Origin: Faecalibacterium prausnitzii
Lineage (GTDB): Bacteria > Bacillota > Clostridia > Oscillospirales > Ruminococcaceae
NCBI GenBank assembly: GCA_002313795.1
Contig: DCCL01000030.1
Location: 1-10,018 of the forward strand
DNA length: 10,018 nt
Direction: 5' to 3'
In this document: positions 1-6,034 of the stretch, piece by piece
Position numbering within the stretch: the stretch's first letter is position 1
Layout: every line of letters begins with the position of its first letter
Program-made: the position numbers and the translations under genes
The notes under the pieces: model-generated
Databases searched by the model: none
Seen by the model: only the letters and a program-made list of their open reading frames with translations
Told to the model about the DNA's origin: nothing

Positions 1-692
1 GGGGTCATGCCCATGGAGGTATCGATGACCTTGCCCTGGTCGACAGCGGCGATAGAAGAGCCGTTGCCCAGATGGCAGGTGATGAGCTTCAGGCGCTCAA
101 TGGGCTCCTCCAGATACTCAGCGGCCTTGTGAGCAACATACTTGTGGCTGGTGCCGTGGAAGCCGTAGCGGCGGACGCCGTACTTCTCATAGTACTCGTA
201 GGGGATGGCGTACATATAAGCCTTCGGAGGCATGGTGCTGTGGAAAGCAGTATCGAAAACTGCGACCATGGGGACGTTGCCGAACACCTTGCGTGCGGCC
301 TCGATGCCCAAGATGCCTGCGGGGTTGTGCAGAGGAGCCAGGGGGCTCAGCTCGCGGATGGTCTCGATGACATCATCGGTGATCAGGCAGCTGGCCTTGA
401 ACTTCTCACCGCCGTGGACGACACGGTGGCCGATGGCGTTGATCTCGCTCACATCGTTGATGACCTTGCCGTCGCCGGTGGTCATCTTCTTCACGACCTC
501 AGCAAAAGCCTCGGTGTGGGTGGGGAAGATAGCCGGGGTGGTAGCCTTGTGGCCGTTGGCCTCATGAGTGATCATGCTGCTCTCCATGCCGATGCGCTCG
601 CACAGACCCTTGCACAGCACCTTCTCGCCGTCCATATCGATGAGCTGATATTTCAGGGAAGAAGAACCGCAGTTGATAACCAGAACTTTCAT
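1..692 (-). CDS. ackA: Acetate kinase, N-terminal 230 residues (3' end beyond the window)
   Basis: Cytoplasmic enzyme that interconverts acetyl phosphate + ADP and acetate + ATP, the last step of acetate fermentation with Pta. The reverse-strand translation begins MKVLVINCGSSSLKY, the acetate/butyrate kinase signature. It then shows GHRVVHGG (88-95), APLHNP (119-124), VFDTAFH (145-151), GFHGTSHKY (177-185) and CHLGNGSS (206-213). N7, R90, H122, D147, H179 and H207 fall where the nucleotide- and acetate-binding residues lie in characterised acetate kinases (Methanosarcina numbering is one higher from R91 on). The full protein is normally about 400 residues, so the C-terminal part is missing only because the window ends. 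The ATG at 692 is preceded by GGAGG with 10 nt spacing. The gene is divergent from tmcAL and shares its promoter region. No pta is visible. Confidence 0.97.
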   Translation of the reverse strand, partial: MKVLVINCGSSSLKYQLIDMDGEKVLCKGLCERIGMESSMITHEANGHKATTPAIFPTHTEAFAEVVKKMTTGDGKVINDVSEINAIGHRVVHGGEKFKASCLITDDVIETIRELSPLAPLHNPAGILGIEAARKVFGNVPMVAVFDTAFHSTMPPKAYMYAIPYEYYEKYGVRRYGFHGTSHKYVAHKAAEYLEEPIERLKLITCHLGNGSSIAAVDQGKVIDTSMGMT

Positions 693-720
693 CTTCTTGT
701 TGCCTCCAAATATGTTTTTG

Positions 721-740
721 TCCGCCCCCAAAGGGGCAGA
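721..740 (-). promoter_or_regulatory. Hairpin in the ackA 5' leader
   Basis: Read on the minus strand, TCTGCCCC and GGGGCGGA can pair over 8 bp (one G-U) around a TTTG loop. It lies in the predicted 5' UTR, between the start site implied by the -10 (near 755) and the ribosome site. It could stabilise the mRNA or tune translation. On the plus strand it is followed only by ATTTTA, so it is a poor terminator. Pairing is seen; function is inferred. Confidence 0.35.
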
Positions 741-742
741 AT

Positions 743-790
743 TTTACAGATTCCTAGAATTATTATATAATAGGGTTGGCCGGTTTTCAA
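743..790. promoter_or_regulatory. Back-to-back ackA/tmcAL promoters with a shared palindromic -10
   Basis: Minus strand, towards ackA: -35 TTGAAA (785-790), 17-bp spacer, -10 TATAAT (762-767). Plus strand, towards tmcAL: -35 TTTACA (743-748), 17-bp spacer, -10 TATAAT (766-771). The two -10 boxes overlap inside the perfect 12-bp palindrome TATTATATAATA (761-772). Each promoter has a consensus -10, a 5/6 -35 and an ideal spacer. Expected leaders are about 63 nt for ackA and about 142 nt for tmcAL. In the long tmcAL leader I see only a small CCGC/GCGG hairpin (792-803) and no known riboswitch. The overlap means polymerase cannot occupy both promoters at once. Confidence 0.8.
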
Positions 791-918
791 TCCGCAATCG
801 CGGCAAAGCCTGTCATAATGTCCCCCACCTTTTTGTACATCCTGCCCAGAATCCAGTCTTTCAGGCCCGGTTCTCCGGTCACTCTGACAGATATTTCACA
901 AACTTTTGAGGATACGCC

Positions 919-2118
919 ATGAAATTTGCCGGTATCATTGCCGAATACGACCCCTTCCACAACGGCCACGCCTGGCAGCTGCGGCAGGCCCGGGCCATGG
1001 GCGCAGAGCGCATCGCCGTCGCCATGAGCTGCGGACTGGTGCAGCGGGGAGCGCTGCCTCTTCTGCCTGAGGCTGTCCGCACCCGGGCGGCGCTGACCTG
1101 CGGGGCTGACTTTGTCTTTGCCCTGCCCGCCCCCCATGCCTGTGCCGGAGCCGAAGCCTTTGCCCGGGCGGGGGTGGCACTGCTCGCTGCCGCCGGGTGC
1201 GACGGTCTTGTGTTCGGTGCCGAGACCCCGGACGCTGCCCTTCTGATGAAAGCCGCTGAACTGCTGGACAGCGATGCCTACCGGGATGCCCTGCGGGCTG
1301 AGCTGTCCGGCGGGGCACGGAGCTTTGCCGCTGCCCGGCAGGCAGCTGCGGCTGCAGTCTGTCCCGACCCACGGGCAGCGGCACTGCTGGATCAGCCCAA
1401 CAACAATCTCGCCGTGGAATACTGCCGGGCCATCCGCAGCCTTGCGCCCCGGATGGAGGCCCATCCCCTTCCCCGGCGGGGTGCGAACCATGGCGAAGCC
1501 CTCCACTCCGGCCACGGGCAGTTTGCCAGCGCCAGCGCCCTCCGGCTGCTCTGGGCCGAGGGCGGGGCTGATGCACTCGCCCCCTATGTGCCTGAGGAAG
1601 TCCTGCCTTTTTATCAAAAAGCTTATGCCGCCGGGCAGTACACGGACTTTGCCGCTGCCGGACGGTGTGAACTGACCCTTCTCCGGGCAGGATGCCGGGG
1701 CGAAACGCCTTTCGCGCAGGTGCGGGGCATCTCCGAAGGGCTGGAGCACCGTCTGGAATCCGCCGTCCGCACCGCCGTCTCCTATGATGGACTGCTGGAC
1801 ACCCTGACCACCGTCCGCTATCCCCGGGCCCGGATGCGCCGCCTTGCCATGGATGCCGCACTGGACTGGGCTGCCGATGCACTTCCCGCCCTGCCGCCCT
1901 ATCTCCATCTGCTGGGCGGGCGGAAAGATGCCCTGTCCCTGTTGAAACACTGCACTCTGCCGGTCTCCCACTCCCTGACCCGGCTGCGGGAGACAGATGA
2001 CGCCTGCGCCCGGGTCGTTGCGGCACAGCTTACCGCCTCCGATTTCGGCACGCTCTGCCGGGCGGTGCCTGCCCCCATGGGAGAGCCACTTCGTCAAAAA
2101 AATATCTTTTTGACGTAA
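919..2118 (+). CDS. tmcAL: tRNA(Met) cytidine acetate ligase TmcAL (YlbM family)
   Basis: Cytoplasmic enzyme of the nucleotidyltransferase fold. The Bacillus subtilis homologue activates acetate with ATP and acetylates the wobble cytidine (ac4C34) of elongator tRNA-Met. At 399 residues it is close to the usual length of about 400. The N-terminus MKFAGIIAEYDPFHNGH carries the HxGH nucleotide-binding motif at 14-17; most relatives have N where D11 stands. Further family landmarks are VQRG (41-44), GADFVFALP (62-70), VFGAET (98-103), QPNNNLAVEY (159-168), PRRGANHGE (185-193) and a GHGQFASASALR segment (198-209) typical of the second half. The ATG at 919 has GAGG (908-911) 7 nt upstream. The C-terminal tail (QKNIFLT) is encoded by a perfect inverted repeat. 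The gene is divergent from ackA, whose product exchanges the same acetate pool. The tRNA activity is inferred from the family. Confidence 0.93.
   Translation: MKFAGIIAEYDPFHNGHAWQLRQARAMGAERIAVAMSCGLVQRGALPLLPEAVRTRAALTCGADFVFALPAPHACAGAEAFARAGVALLAAAGCDGLVFGAETPDAALLMKAAELLDSDAYRDALRAELSGGARSFAAARQAAAAAVCPDPRAAALLDQPNNNLAVEYCRAIRSLAPRMEAHPLPRRGANHGEALHSGHGQFASASALRLLWAEGGADALAPYVPEEVLPFYQKAYAAGQYTDFAAAGRCELTLLRAGCRGETPFAQVRGISEGLEHRLESAVRTAVSYDGLLDTLTTVRYPRARMRRLAMDAALDWAADALPALPPYLHLLGGRKDALSLLKHCTLPVSHSLTRLRETDDACARVVAAQLTASDFGTLCRAVPAPMGEPLRQKNIFLT
2092..2115. repeat. Perfect 9-bp inverted repeat at the end of tmcAL
   Basis: CGTCAAAAA (2092-2100) and TTTTTGACG (2107-2115) are exact inverted copies around AATATC, and the TAA stop follows directly at 2116. 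The T-run is inside the stem and the stem is AT-rich, so it is not a textbook terminator. It could still slow polymerase, protect the 3' end, or be a protein-binding site for the next gene's promoter. The repeat is certain, its role is not. Confidence 0.6.
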
Positions 2119-2121
2119 TGA

Positions 2122-2135
2122 CAGAAAATTTTCTG
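2122..2135. repeat. 14-bp perfect palindrome upstream of the GltD-like gene
   Basis: CAGAAAATTTTCTG is a perfect palindrome 6 nt after the inverted repeat at 2092-2115. It lies about 22 bp upstream of the putative -35 at 2157. This position would suit a dimeric activator, or a weak transcript-end hairpin for tmcAL. No regulator family can be assigned from sequence alone. Confidence 0.45.
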
Positions 2136-2156
2136 CAAAAATCATGATTTCCCTAC

Positions 2157-2189
2157 TTGTATGCCGATGCCCTTTTCGTGTATCATAAT
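2157..2189 (+). promoter_or_regulatory. Probable promoter of the GltD-like oxidoreductase gene
   Basis: TTGTAT (2157-2162), an 18-bp spacer and TATCAT (2181-2186) form a plausible sigma-A promoter. CATAAT (2184-2189) is an overlapping alternative -10. The predicted leader is about 48 nt and ends in the strong AGGAGG ribosome site (2231-2236). The match to consensus is moderate. A promoter here agrees with choosing the ATG at 2241, because an upstream in-frame TTG (2157) would start inside the -35. Confidence 0.5.
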
Positions 2190-2240
2190 AGAGTCACTTG
2201 GATACAACGCACGCCTGCCCGGCAGGCACAAGGAGGAATC

Positions 2241-3557
2241 ATGGCACTTCACGTTCTGGACGAAGCCAACCGCTGCCTCGGCTGCAAAAAGCCGATGTGT
2301 CAGGAGGGCTGCCCCATCCACACCAACATCCCCGAGGTCATCCGCCTGCTGAAGGACAACCGTCTGGACGACGCAGGCCGGATGCTGTTTGAGAACAACC
2401 CCCTCACCACCGTATGCAGTCTCGTGTGCAACCACGAGAATCAGTGCGAGGGCCACTGCATCCGCAACCGGATGCCCAGCCACGACCCCGTCCACTTCTC
2501 CATCATCGAGGACTATATCTCCACCACCTACGCCAACAAGATGACCGCCGGCCCCTCGCCGAAGAACGGCATGAAAGCCGCTGTTGTAGGCGCGGGCCCT
2601 GCCGGCCTGACCATCGCTGTGCTGCTGGCGCGGTGGGGCTACGACATCACCATCTTCGACGCCCGGGATAAGATCGGCGGCGTCATGCGGTACGGCATCC
2701 CCAACTACCGCCTGCCCGACAGCGTGCTGGATGATTTCCAGTACCGCCATCTGGAACTGAAGGGCATCCACATCCGGCCCAACACTGCCATCGGCAAGAC
2801 CATCACCATCGACGACCTCTTCCGGGACGGTTACAAGAGCGTCTTCATCGGGGCCGGTCTGTGGAAGGCCAACGCCATGCACATCAAGGGTGAGACACTG
2901 GGCAATGTGGCCTTTGGCATCGACTATCTGGCCAACTCCAAGGCCTTCCAGCTGGGAGACGACATCGCCGTCATCGGCGTGGGCAACTCCGCCATGGACT
3001 GCGCCCGCACCGCCATCCGCAACGGTGCCCGCCACGTCACCTGCTACGCCCGCCGGGACGAGGACTGCATCAGCGCTTCGGAGCACGAAGTGCGGTACGC
3101 AAAGCTGGAGGGCGTGGGCTTCCGCTTCTGCAAGGCTCCGGTGGAGATCCGGGAGAACGGCATCATCTGCCGCGACACCGTCCGGGGCAAAGACGGCAGA
3201 TTCACCCAGGTGGAGGGCAGTGAGAAGTTCTACCCCCACACCGGCGTCATCGTATCGGTGAGTCAGGGCTCGGAGAATGCCCTCGTCAAGACCACCACCG
3301 GCATCGAGACCAACCAGCGGGGCCTGCTCACCGTCAACGAAGACGGCAGCACCACCCGCGAGGGGGTGTTCGCCGGCGGCGACGCCGTTATGGGTGCCCG
3401 CACCGTGGTGGAGGCCGTTGCCATTGCCAAAAAGGTAGCTGCTTCCATGGACAGCTACATGAAGAGCCTGCCCGTCGATACCACGCCCGACCCCTACGCC
3501 GACATCCCGGTGGTCAGCACCCCTACCACTGACGCCCTCGCCAAGCAGGACATATAA
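2241..3557 (+). CDS. GltD-like NAD(P)-dependent FAD oxidoreductase with N-terminal Fe-S domain
   Basis: Cytoplasmic flavoprotein of 438 residues, related to the glutamate synthase small subunit (GltD), the NfnB/SudA subunits and the dihydropyrimidine dehydrogenase N-terminal half (PreT). Such proteins pass electrons from NAD(P)H through FAD and Fe-S clusters to a partner. The N-terminal alpha-helical Fe-S domain has two cysteine groups: C12, C15, C20, C24 and C59, C63, C69, C73. A Rossmann FAD site GAGPAGL is at 117-123 and KIGGVMRYGIPNYRLP follows at 144-159. A second nucleotide site is GVGNSAMDCAR (246-256), and its RR at 271-272 hints at NADPH. The C-terminal FAD motif GVFAGGD is at 375-381. 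AGGAGG lies 4 nt before the ATG. No glutamate synthase large subunit, NfnA or PreA is nearby, so the partner and exact reaction are unknown. The gene has its own promoter and terminator and appears monocistronic. Confidence 0.88.
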   Translation: MALHVLDEANRCLGCKKPMCQEGCPIHTNIPEVIRLLKDNRLDDAGRMLFENNPLTTVCSLVCNHENQCEGHCIRNRMPSHDPVHFSIIEDYISTTYANKMTAGPSPKNGMKAAVVGAGPAGLTIAVLLARWGYDITIFDARDKIGGVMRYGIPNYRLPDSVLDDFQYRHLELKGIHIRPNTAIGKTITIDDLFRDGYKSVFIGAGLWKANAMHIKGETLGNVAFGIDYLANSKAFQLGDDIAVIGVGNSAMDCARTAIRNGARHVTCYARRDEDCISASEHEVRYAKLEGVGFRFCKAPVEIRENGIICRDTVRGKDGRFTQVEGSEKFYPHTGVIVSVSQGSENALVKTTTGIETNQRGLLTVNEDGSTTREGVFAGGDAVMGARTVVEAVAIAKKVAASMDSYMKSLPVDTTPDPYADIPVVSTPTTDALAKQDI

Positions 3558-3576
3558 GCCTCTTATCAAGTTCAGG

Positions 3577-3639
3577 ACTGCCGCTCGGCCCCCGATAAAA
3601 TCACCCGGTTTTGTCAGGAGCGTTGAGCGGCAGTTTTTT
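3577..3639 (+). terminator. Two-tier hairpin terminator after the GltD-like gene
   Basis: ACTGCCGCTC (3577-3586) pairs perfectly with GAGCGGCAGT (3625-3634) and a T-run to 3639 follows. The 38-nt interior is itself able to fold: GATAAAATC (3594-3602) pairs with GGTTTTGTC (3607-3615), with two G-U pairs. It begins 20 nt after the stop and ends 41 nt before the next promoter, so it separates the two transcription units. The long structured interior is unusual for a simple terminator. Confidence 0.75.
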
Positions 3640-3680
3640 GTAACATTTGTATGTCTTTGTCAATCTTAGCCGGTCTTTTG

Positions 3681-3710
3681 TTGACGGACTTTTGTCTGTT
3701 TCTGTATACT
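3681..3710 (+). promoter_or_regulatory. Promoter of the DUF1538/P-II unit
   Basis: TTGACG (3681-3686), 18-bp spacer, TATACT (3705-3710): both hexamers match sigma-A consensus at 5/6. The start site would fall near 3717, giving a leader of about 53 nt. That leader holds a small GCGGT/ACCGC hairpin (3741-3753) just before the ribosome site. This promoter lies inside the upstream open part of the reading frame, which argues that translation begins downstream, at 3770. Confidence 0.7.
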
Positions 3711-3769
3711 TATTTCATATCTTATTTCTGTCATCGCTCTGCGGTCCGACCGCCGGGCAGGAAAGGCTG

Positions 3770-5329
3770 GTGGACATCATTTTAAAATCATCCATCCCCA
3801 AACTGCGCGAAAAACTTCTGGAAGCTCTCCATGCCGTTCTCCCCATTGCGGCCATCGTGCTGGTGCTCTGTTTCAGCATCGCGCCGGTCTCCCCGAGCAT
3901 CCTGCTCTGCTTTCTGCTGGGCGCGGCCATGATCATCGTGGGCATCATGTTCTTTACCCTGGGTGCCGAGATGAGCATGACCCCCATGGGGGAGCGGGTG
4001 GGCACCATGCTCACCAAAAGCCGCAGCATCCCCCTCATCATCGGGGTTGGGTTCCTGCTGGGCTGTCTCATCACCATCTCGGAGCCTGATCTGCAGGTGC
4101 TTGCCAATCAGGTGCCCTCCATCCCCAATATGACCCTCATCCTCTCGGTGGCGGCGGGCGTGGGCCTGTTTCTGGTCATGGCCTTTCTGCGCATGCTGCT
4201 GGGCATCCCCCTGCCCCGGCTGCTGGTCTTTTTCTACGCCATCGTGTTCCTGCTGGCAGCTTTCGTGCCTCGGGAGTTTCTGGCTGTGGCTTTTGATTCC
4301 GGCGGCGTCACCACCGGCCCCATGACCGTTCCCTTCATCATGGCGCTGGGTGTCGGCGTCTCGGCCATCCGCTCTGACCGCCATGCGGCAGACGACAGCT
4401 TTGGTCTGGTGGCCCTCTGTTCCATCGGCCCCATTCTGGCGGTGCTCATCCTCGGCATCGCCTTCAACGCCAGTGAGAGCACCTATCTTCCACCTGTCCT
4501 CCCGGAGGTGAGCGACTCGGTGGAGCTGTGGCAGCTGTTCCGTCAGGGCCTGCCCACCTACCTCAAAGAGATCGCCACCTCCCTGCTGCCCATCATCATG
4601 ATGTTCGGCATCTTCCAGCTTGTCTCCCTCCGCATCGACCGGCGGACGCTGGGCCGCATCGGCGTGGGCCTCGCCTATACTTACATCGGCCTTGTGCTCT
4701 TTCTCACCGGTGCCAACGTAGGCTTCATGCCTGCCGGCAACTATCTGGGGCAGGTGCTGGGCAGTCAGGCCGGACGGTGGGTGCTCATCCCTGTCGGAAT
4801 GCTCATCGGCTACTTCATCGTCCGGGCAGAACCTGCGGTCTATGTCCTCAACAAGCAGGTGGAGGAAGTCACCGACGGTGCCATCTCCGCCGGGACCATG
4901 GGCGCGGCCCTCTCGGCAGGCGTCTCCCTCTCGGTGGGCCTTGCCATGGTGCGGGTGCTCACCGGCATCTCCATCCTGTGGTTCCTCATCCCGGGCTACC
5001 TCTTCGCCATCGGCATCTCCTTCGTGGTGCCAAAGCTCTACACTGCCATCGCCTTTGATGCCGGCGGCGTGGCCTCCGGCCCCATGACGGCCACCTTCCT
5101 GCTGCCGCTGGCTCAGGGGGCCTGCATCGCCGTGGGCGGCAATATCGTCACGGATGCCTTCGGCGTGGTGGCCATGGTCGCCATGACGCCCCTCATCACC
5201 GTCCAGCTCATGGGCCTTGTGGCTCAGCTCAAGACCCGGAAGGCCCGCAGTGTCCAGACCGCACAGCCGGTGCAGAGCACTGCCGACCTGCTGGCCCATC
5301 TGCCGGACGACGCCATCATCGAGCTGTAA
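3770..5329 (+). CDS. DUF1538 integral membrane protein, two tandem DUF1538 repeats (putative transporter)
   Basis: Polytopic inner-membrane protein of 519 residues with many hydrophobic segments, built of two homologous halves. The matches are SEPDLQVLANQV (104-115) with AEPAVYVLNKQV (353-364), AFDSGGVTTGPMT (174-186) with AFDAGGVASGPMT (428-440), and VGIMFFTLGAE (57-67) with IGLVLFLTGAN (306-316), an offset of about 250. These repeated glycine-rich motifs, with the following DDSFG (208-212) and TDAFG (461-465), could form a pseudo-twofold substrate path. DUF1538 proteins are uncharacterised; a transporter or channel role is inferred from topology, the duplication and the neighbouring P-II gene. 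The start is the GTG at 3770, 7 nt after AGGA (3759-3762). The reading frame is open further upstream, but the promoter lies there and no signal sequence is gained. The C-terminal tail (about 488-519) is polar and probably cytoplasmic. The P-II gene follows after 12 nt, its ribosome site overlapping this stop codon. Confidence 0.85.
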   Translation: MDIILKSSIPKLREKLLEALHAVLPIAAIVLVLCFSIAPVSPSILLCFLLGAAMIIVGIMFFTLGAEMSMTPMGERVGTMLTKSRSIPLIIGVGFLLGCLITISEPDLQVLANQVPSIPNMTLILSVAAGVGLFLVMAFLRMLLGIPLPRLLVFFYAIVFLLAAFVPREFLAVAFDSGGVTTGPMTVPFIMALGVGVSAIRSDRHAADDSFGLVALCSIGPILAVLILGIAFNASESTYLPPVLPEVSDSVELWQLFRQGLPTYLKEIATSLLPIIMMFGIFQLVSLRIDRRTLGRIGVGLAYTYIGLVLFLTGANVGFMPAGNYLGQVLGSQAGRWVLIPVGMLIGYFIVRAEPAVYVLNKQVEEVTDGAISAGTMGAALSAGVSLSVGLAMVRVLTGISILWFLIPGYLFAIGISFVVPKLYTAIAFDAGGVASGPMTATFLLPLAQGACIAVGGNIVTDAFGVVAMVAMTPLITVQLMGLVAQLKTRKARSVQTAQPVQSTADLLAHLPDDAIIEL

Positions 5330-5341
5330 GGAGGAGCTGCT

Positions 5342-6016
5342 GTGAACACACTTTACTGGCTGGTCACCATCACCGACCGCCCCACAACGGATACCTTTCT
5401 GAAGCTGTATGAGAGCTTTGGGGTCAATGTCAGCCTGCGCACCGTAGGCGCGGGCACGGCCGTGCAGGAGACCCTCTCCACCCTCGGTCTGGAAAAGGCC
5501 GAAAAGGCCGTGCTCTTCGCCATCATCACCGCCGACAGCTGGCCCCGCATCCAGAAAGCTCTGCGCCGCCAGATGCGGATCGATGTGCCGGGCACCGGCA
5601 TCGCATTCACCGTACCGGTGAGCAGCATCGGCGGCAAGCGTGCCCTGCTGTTTCTCACCGAACACCAGACCCTTGAACTGAAGGAGGAAAGCACCTTGAA
5701 GGATACCCGCTACGACCTGCTGCTCGTCATCGCCAATCAAGGCTACACCGGTTCCATTATGGACGCGGCCCGGGCCGCGGGGGCCGGCGGCGGCACGGTC
5801 ATCCACGCCAAGGGCACCGGCATGGAGGGTGCCGCCAAGTTCATGGGCATCGACCTCGTGAACGAAAAGGAGCTGGTGCTCATCGTCACCCGCACCGCCG
5901 GAAAAAACGCCATCATGAAATCCATCATGGACAACGCCGACAAAAAAGCCGGCGTCATCGTCTTCTCCCTGCCCGTCACCGACACCGCCGGCCTGCGGCT
6001 GCTGGACGAAGAGTAA
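5342..6016 (+). CDS. Tandem two-domain P-II-like regulator
   Basis: Soluble cytoplasmic protein of 224 residues, twice the usual length of a P-II (GlnB/GlnK) protein of about 110. Domain 2 (about 123-220) is the clearer one. YDLLLVIANQGYTGSIMDAA is strand 1 and helix 1, GAGGGTVIHAKGTG (147-160) matches the strand 2 segment leading into the T-loop, then EKELVLIVT (175-183) and AGVIVFSLPV (203-212). The T-loop is short and the uridylylated tyrosine context of GlnB is absent. Domain 1 (about 3-95) repeats the pattern in weaker form (VSLRTVGAGTA, KAVLFAIIT, GTGIAFTVPV). P-II proteins bind ATP/ADP and often 2-oxoglutarate and regulate transporters by direct contact. Regulation of the DUF1538 partner is therefore inferred. 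The GTG start at 5342 has AAGGAGG (5328-5334) 7 nt upstream, overlapping the previous stop, so translation is probably coupled. A strong terminator follows. Confidence 0.85.
   Translation: MNTLYWLVTITDRPTTDTFLKLYESFGVNVSLRTVGAGTAVQETLSTLGLEKAEKAVLFAIITADSWPRIQKALRRQMRIDVPGTGIAFTVPVSSIGGKRALLFLTEHQTLELKEESTLKDTRYDLLLVIANQGYTGSIMDAARAAGAGGGTVIHAKGTGMEGAAKFMGIDLVNEKELVLIVTRTAGKNAIMKSIMDNADKKAGVIVFSLPVTDTAGLRLLDEE
5681..5698 (+). promoter_or_regulatory. Possible internal ribosome site and TTG start for P-II domain 2 alone
   Basis: AAGGAGG (5681-5687) lies 8 nt before an in-frame TTG (5696-5698, codon 119). This sits exactly in the linker just before P-II domain 2. Initiation here would give a 106-residue protein, the normal size of a single P-II. 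The same bases encode Lys-Glu-Glu in the linker, so coincidence is possible. Sequence is seen; use as a start is inference. Confidence 0.35.
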
Positions 6017-6034
6017 CGCTTCATCTTCTGTATG

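Noticed and set aside
72..770. A 232-residue plus-strand frame opposite ackA
   Set aside because: It lies antisense to well-conserved acetate kinase motifs and shows no domain of its own.
777..918. A riboswitch or other RNA element in the long tmcAL leader
   Set aside because: Only a 4-bp hairpin is apparent and nothing matches a known riboswitch core I can recognise by eye.
787..2145. A 452-residue minus-strand frame opposite tmcAL, and a second one of 363 residues in another frame
   Set aside because: Both are rich in G, P, R and Q, have no domain and no good ribosome site; TmcAL on the plus strand is unmistakable.
2142..3569. A 475-residue minus-strand open frame opposite the GltD-like gene
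   Set aside because: The composition is dominated by V, G, D, A and H with no recognisable motifs, while the plus strand encodes clear FAD, NAD(P) and Fe-S motifs.
3647..3769. An N-terminal extension of 41 residues for the DUF1538 protein (from a TTG at 3647)
   Set aside because: The promoter at 3681-3710 lies within it and the ribosome site AGGA precedes the GTG at 3770.
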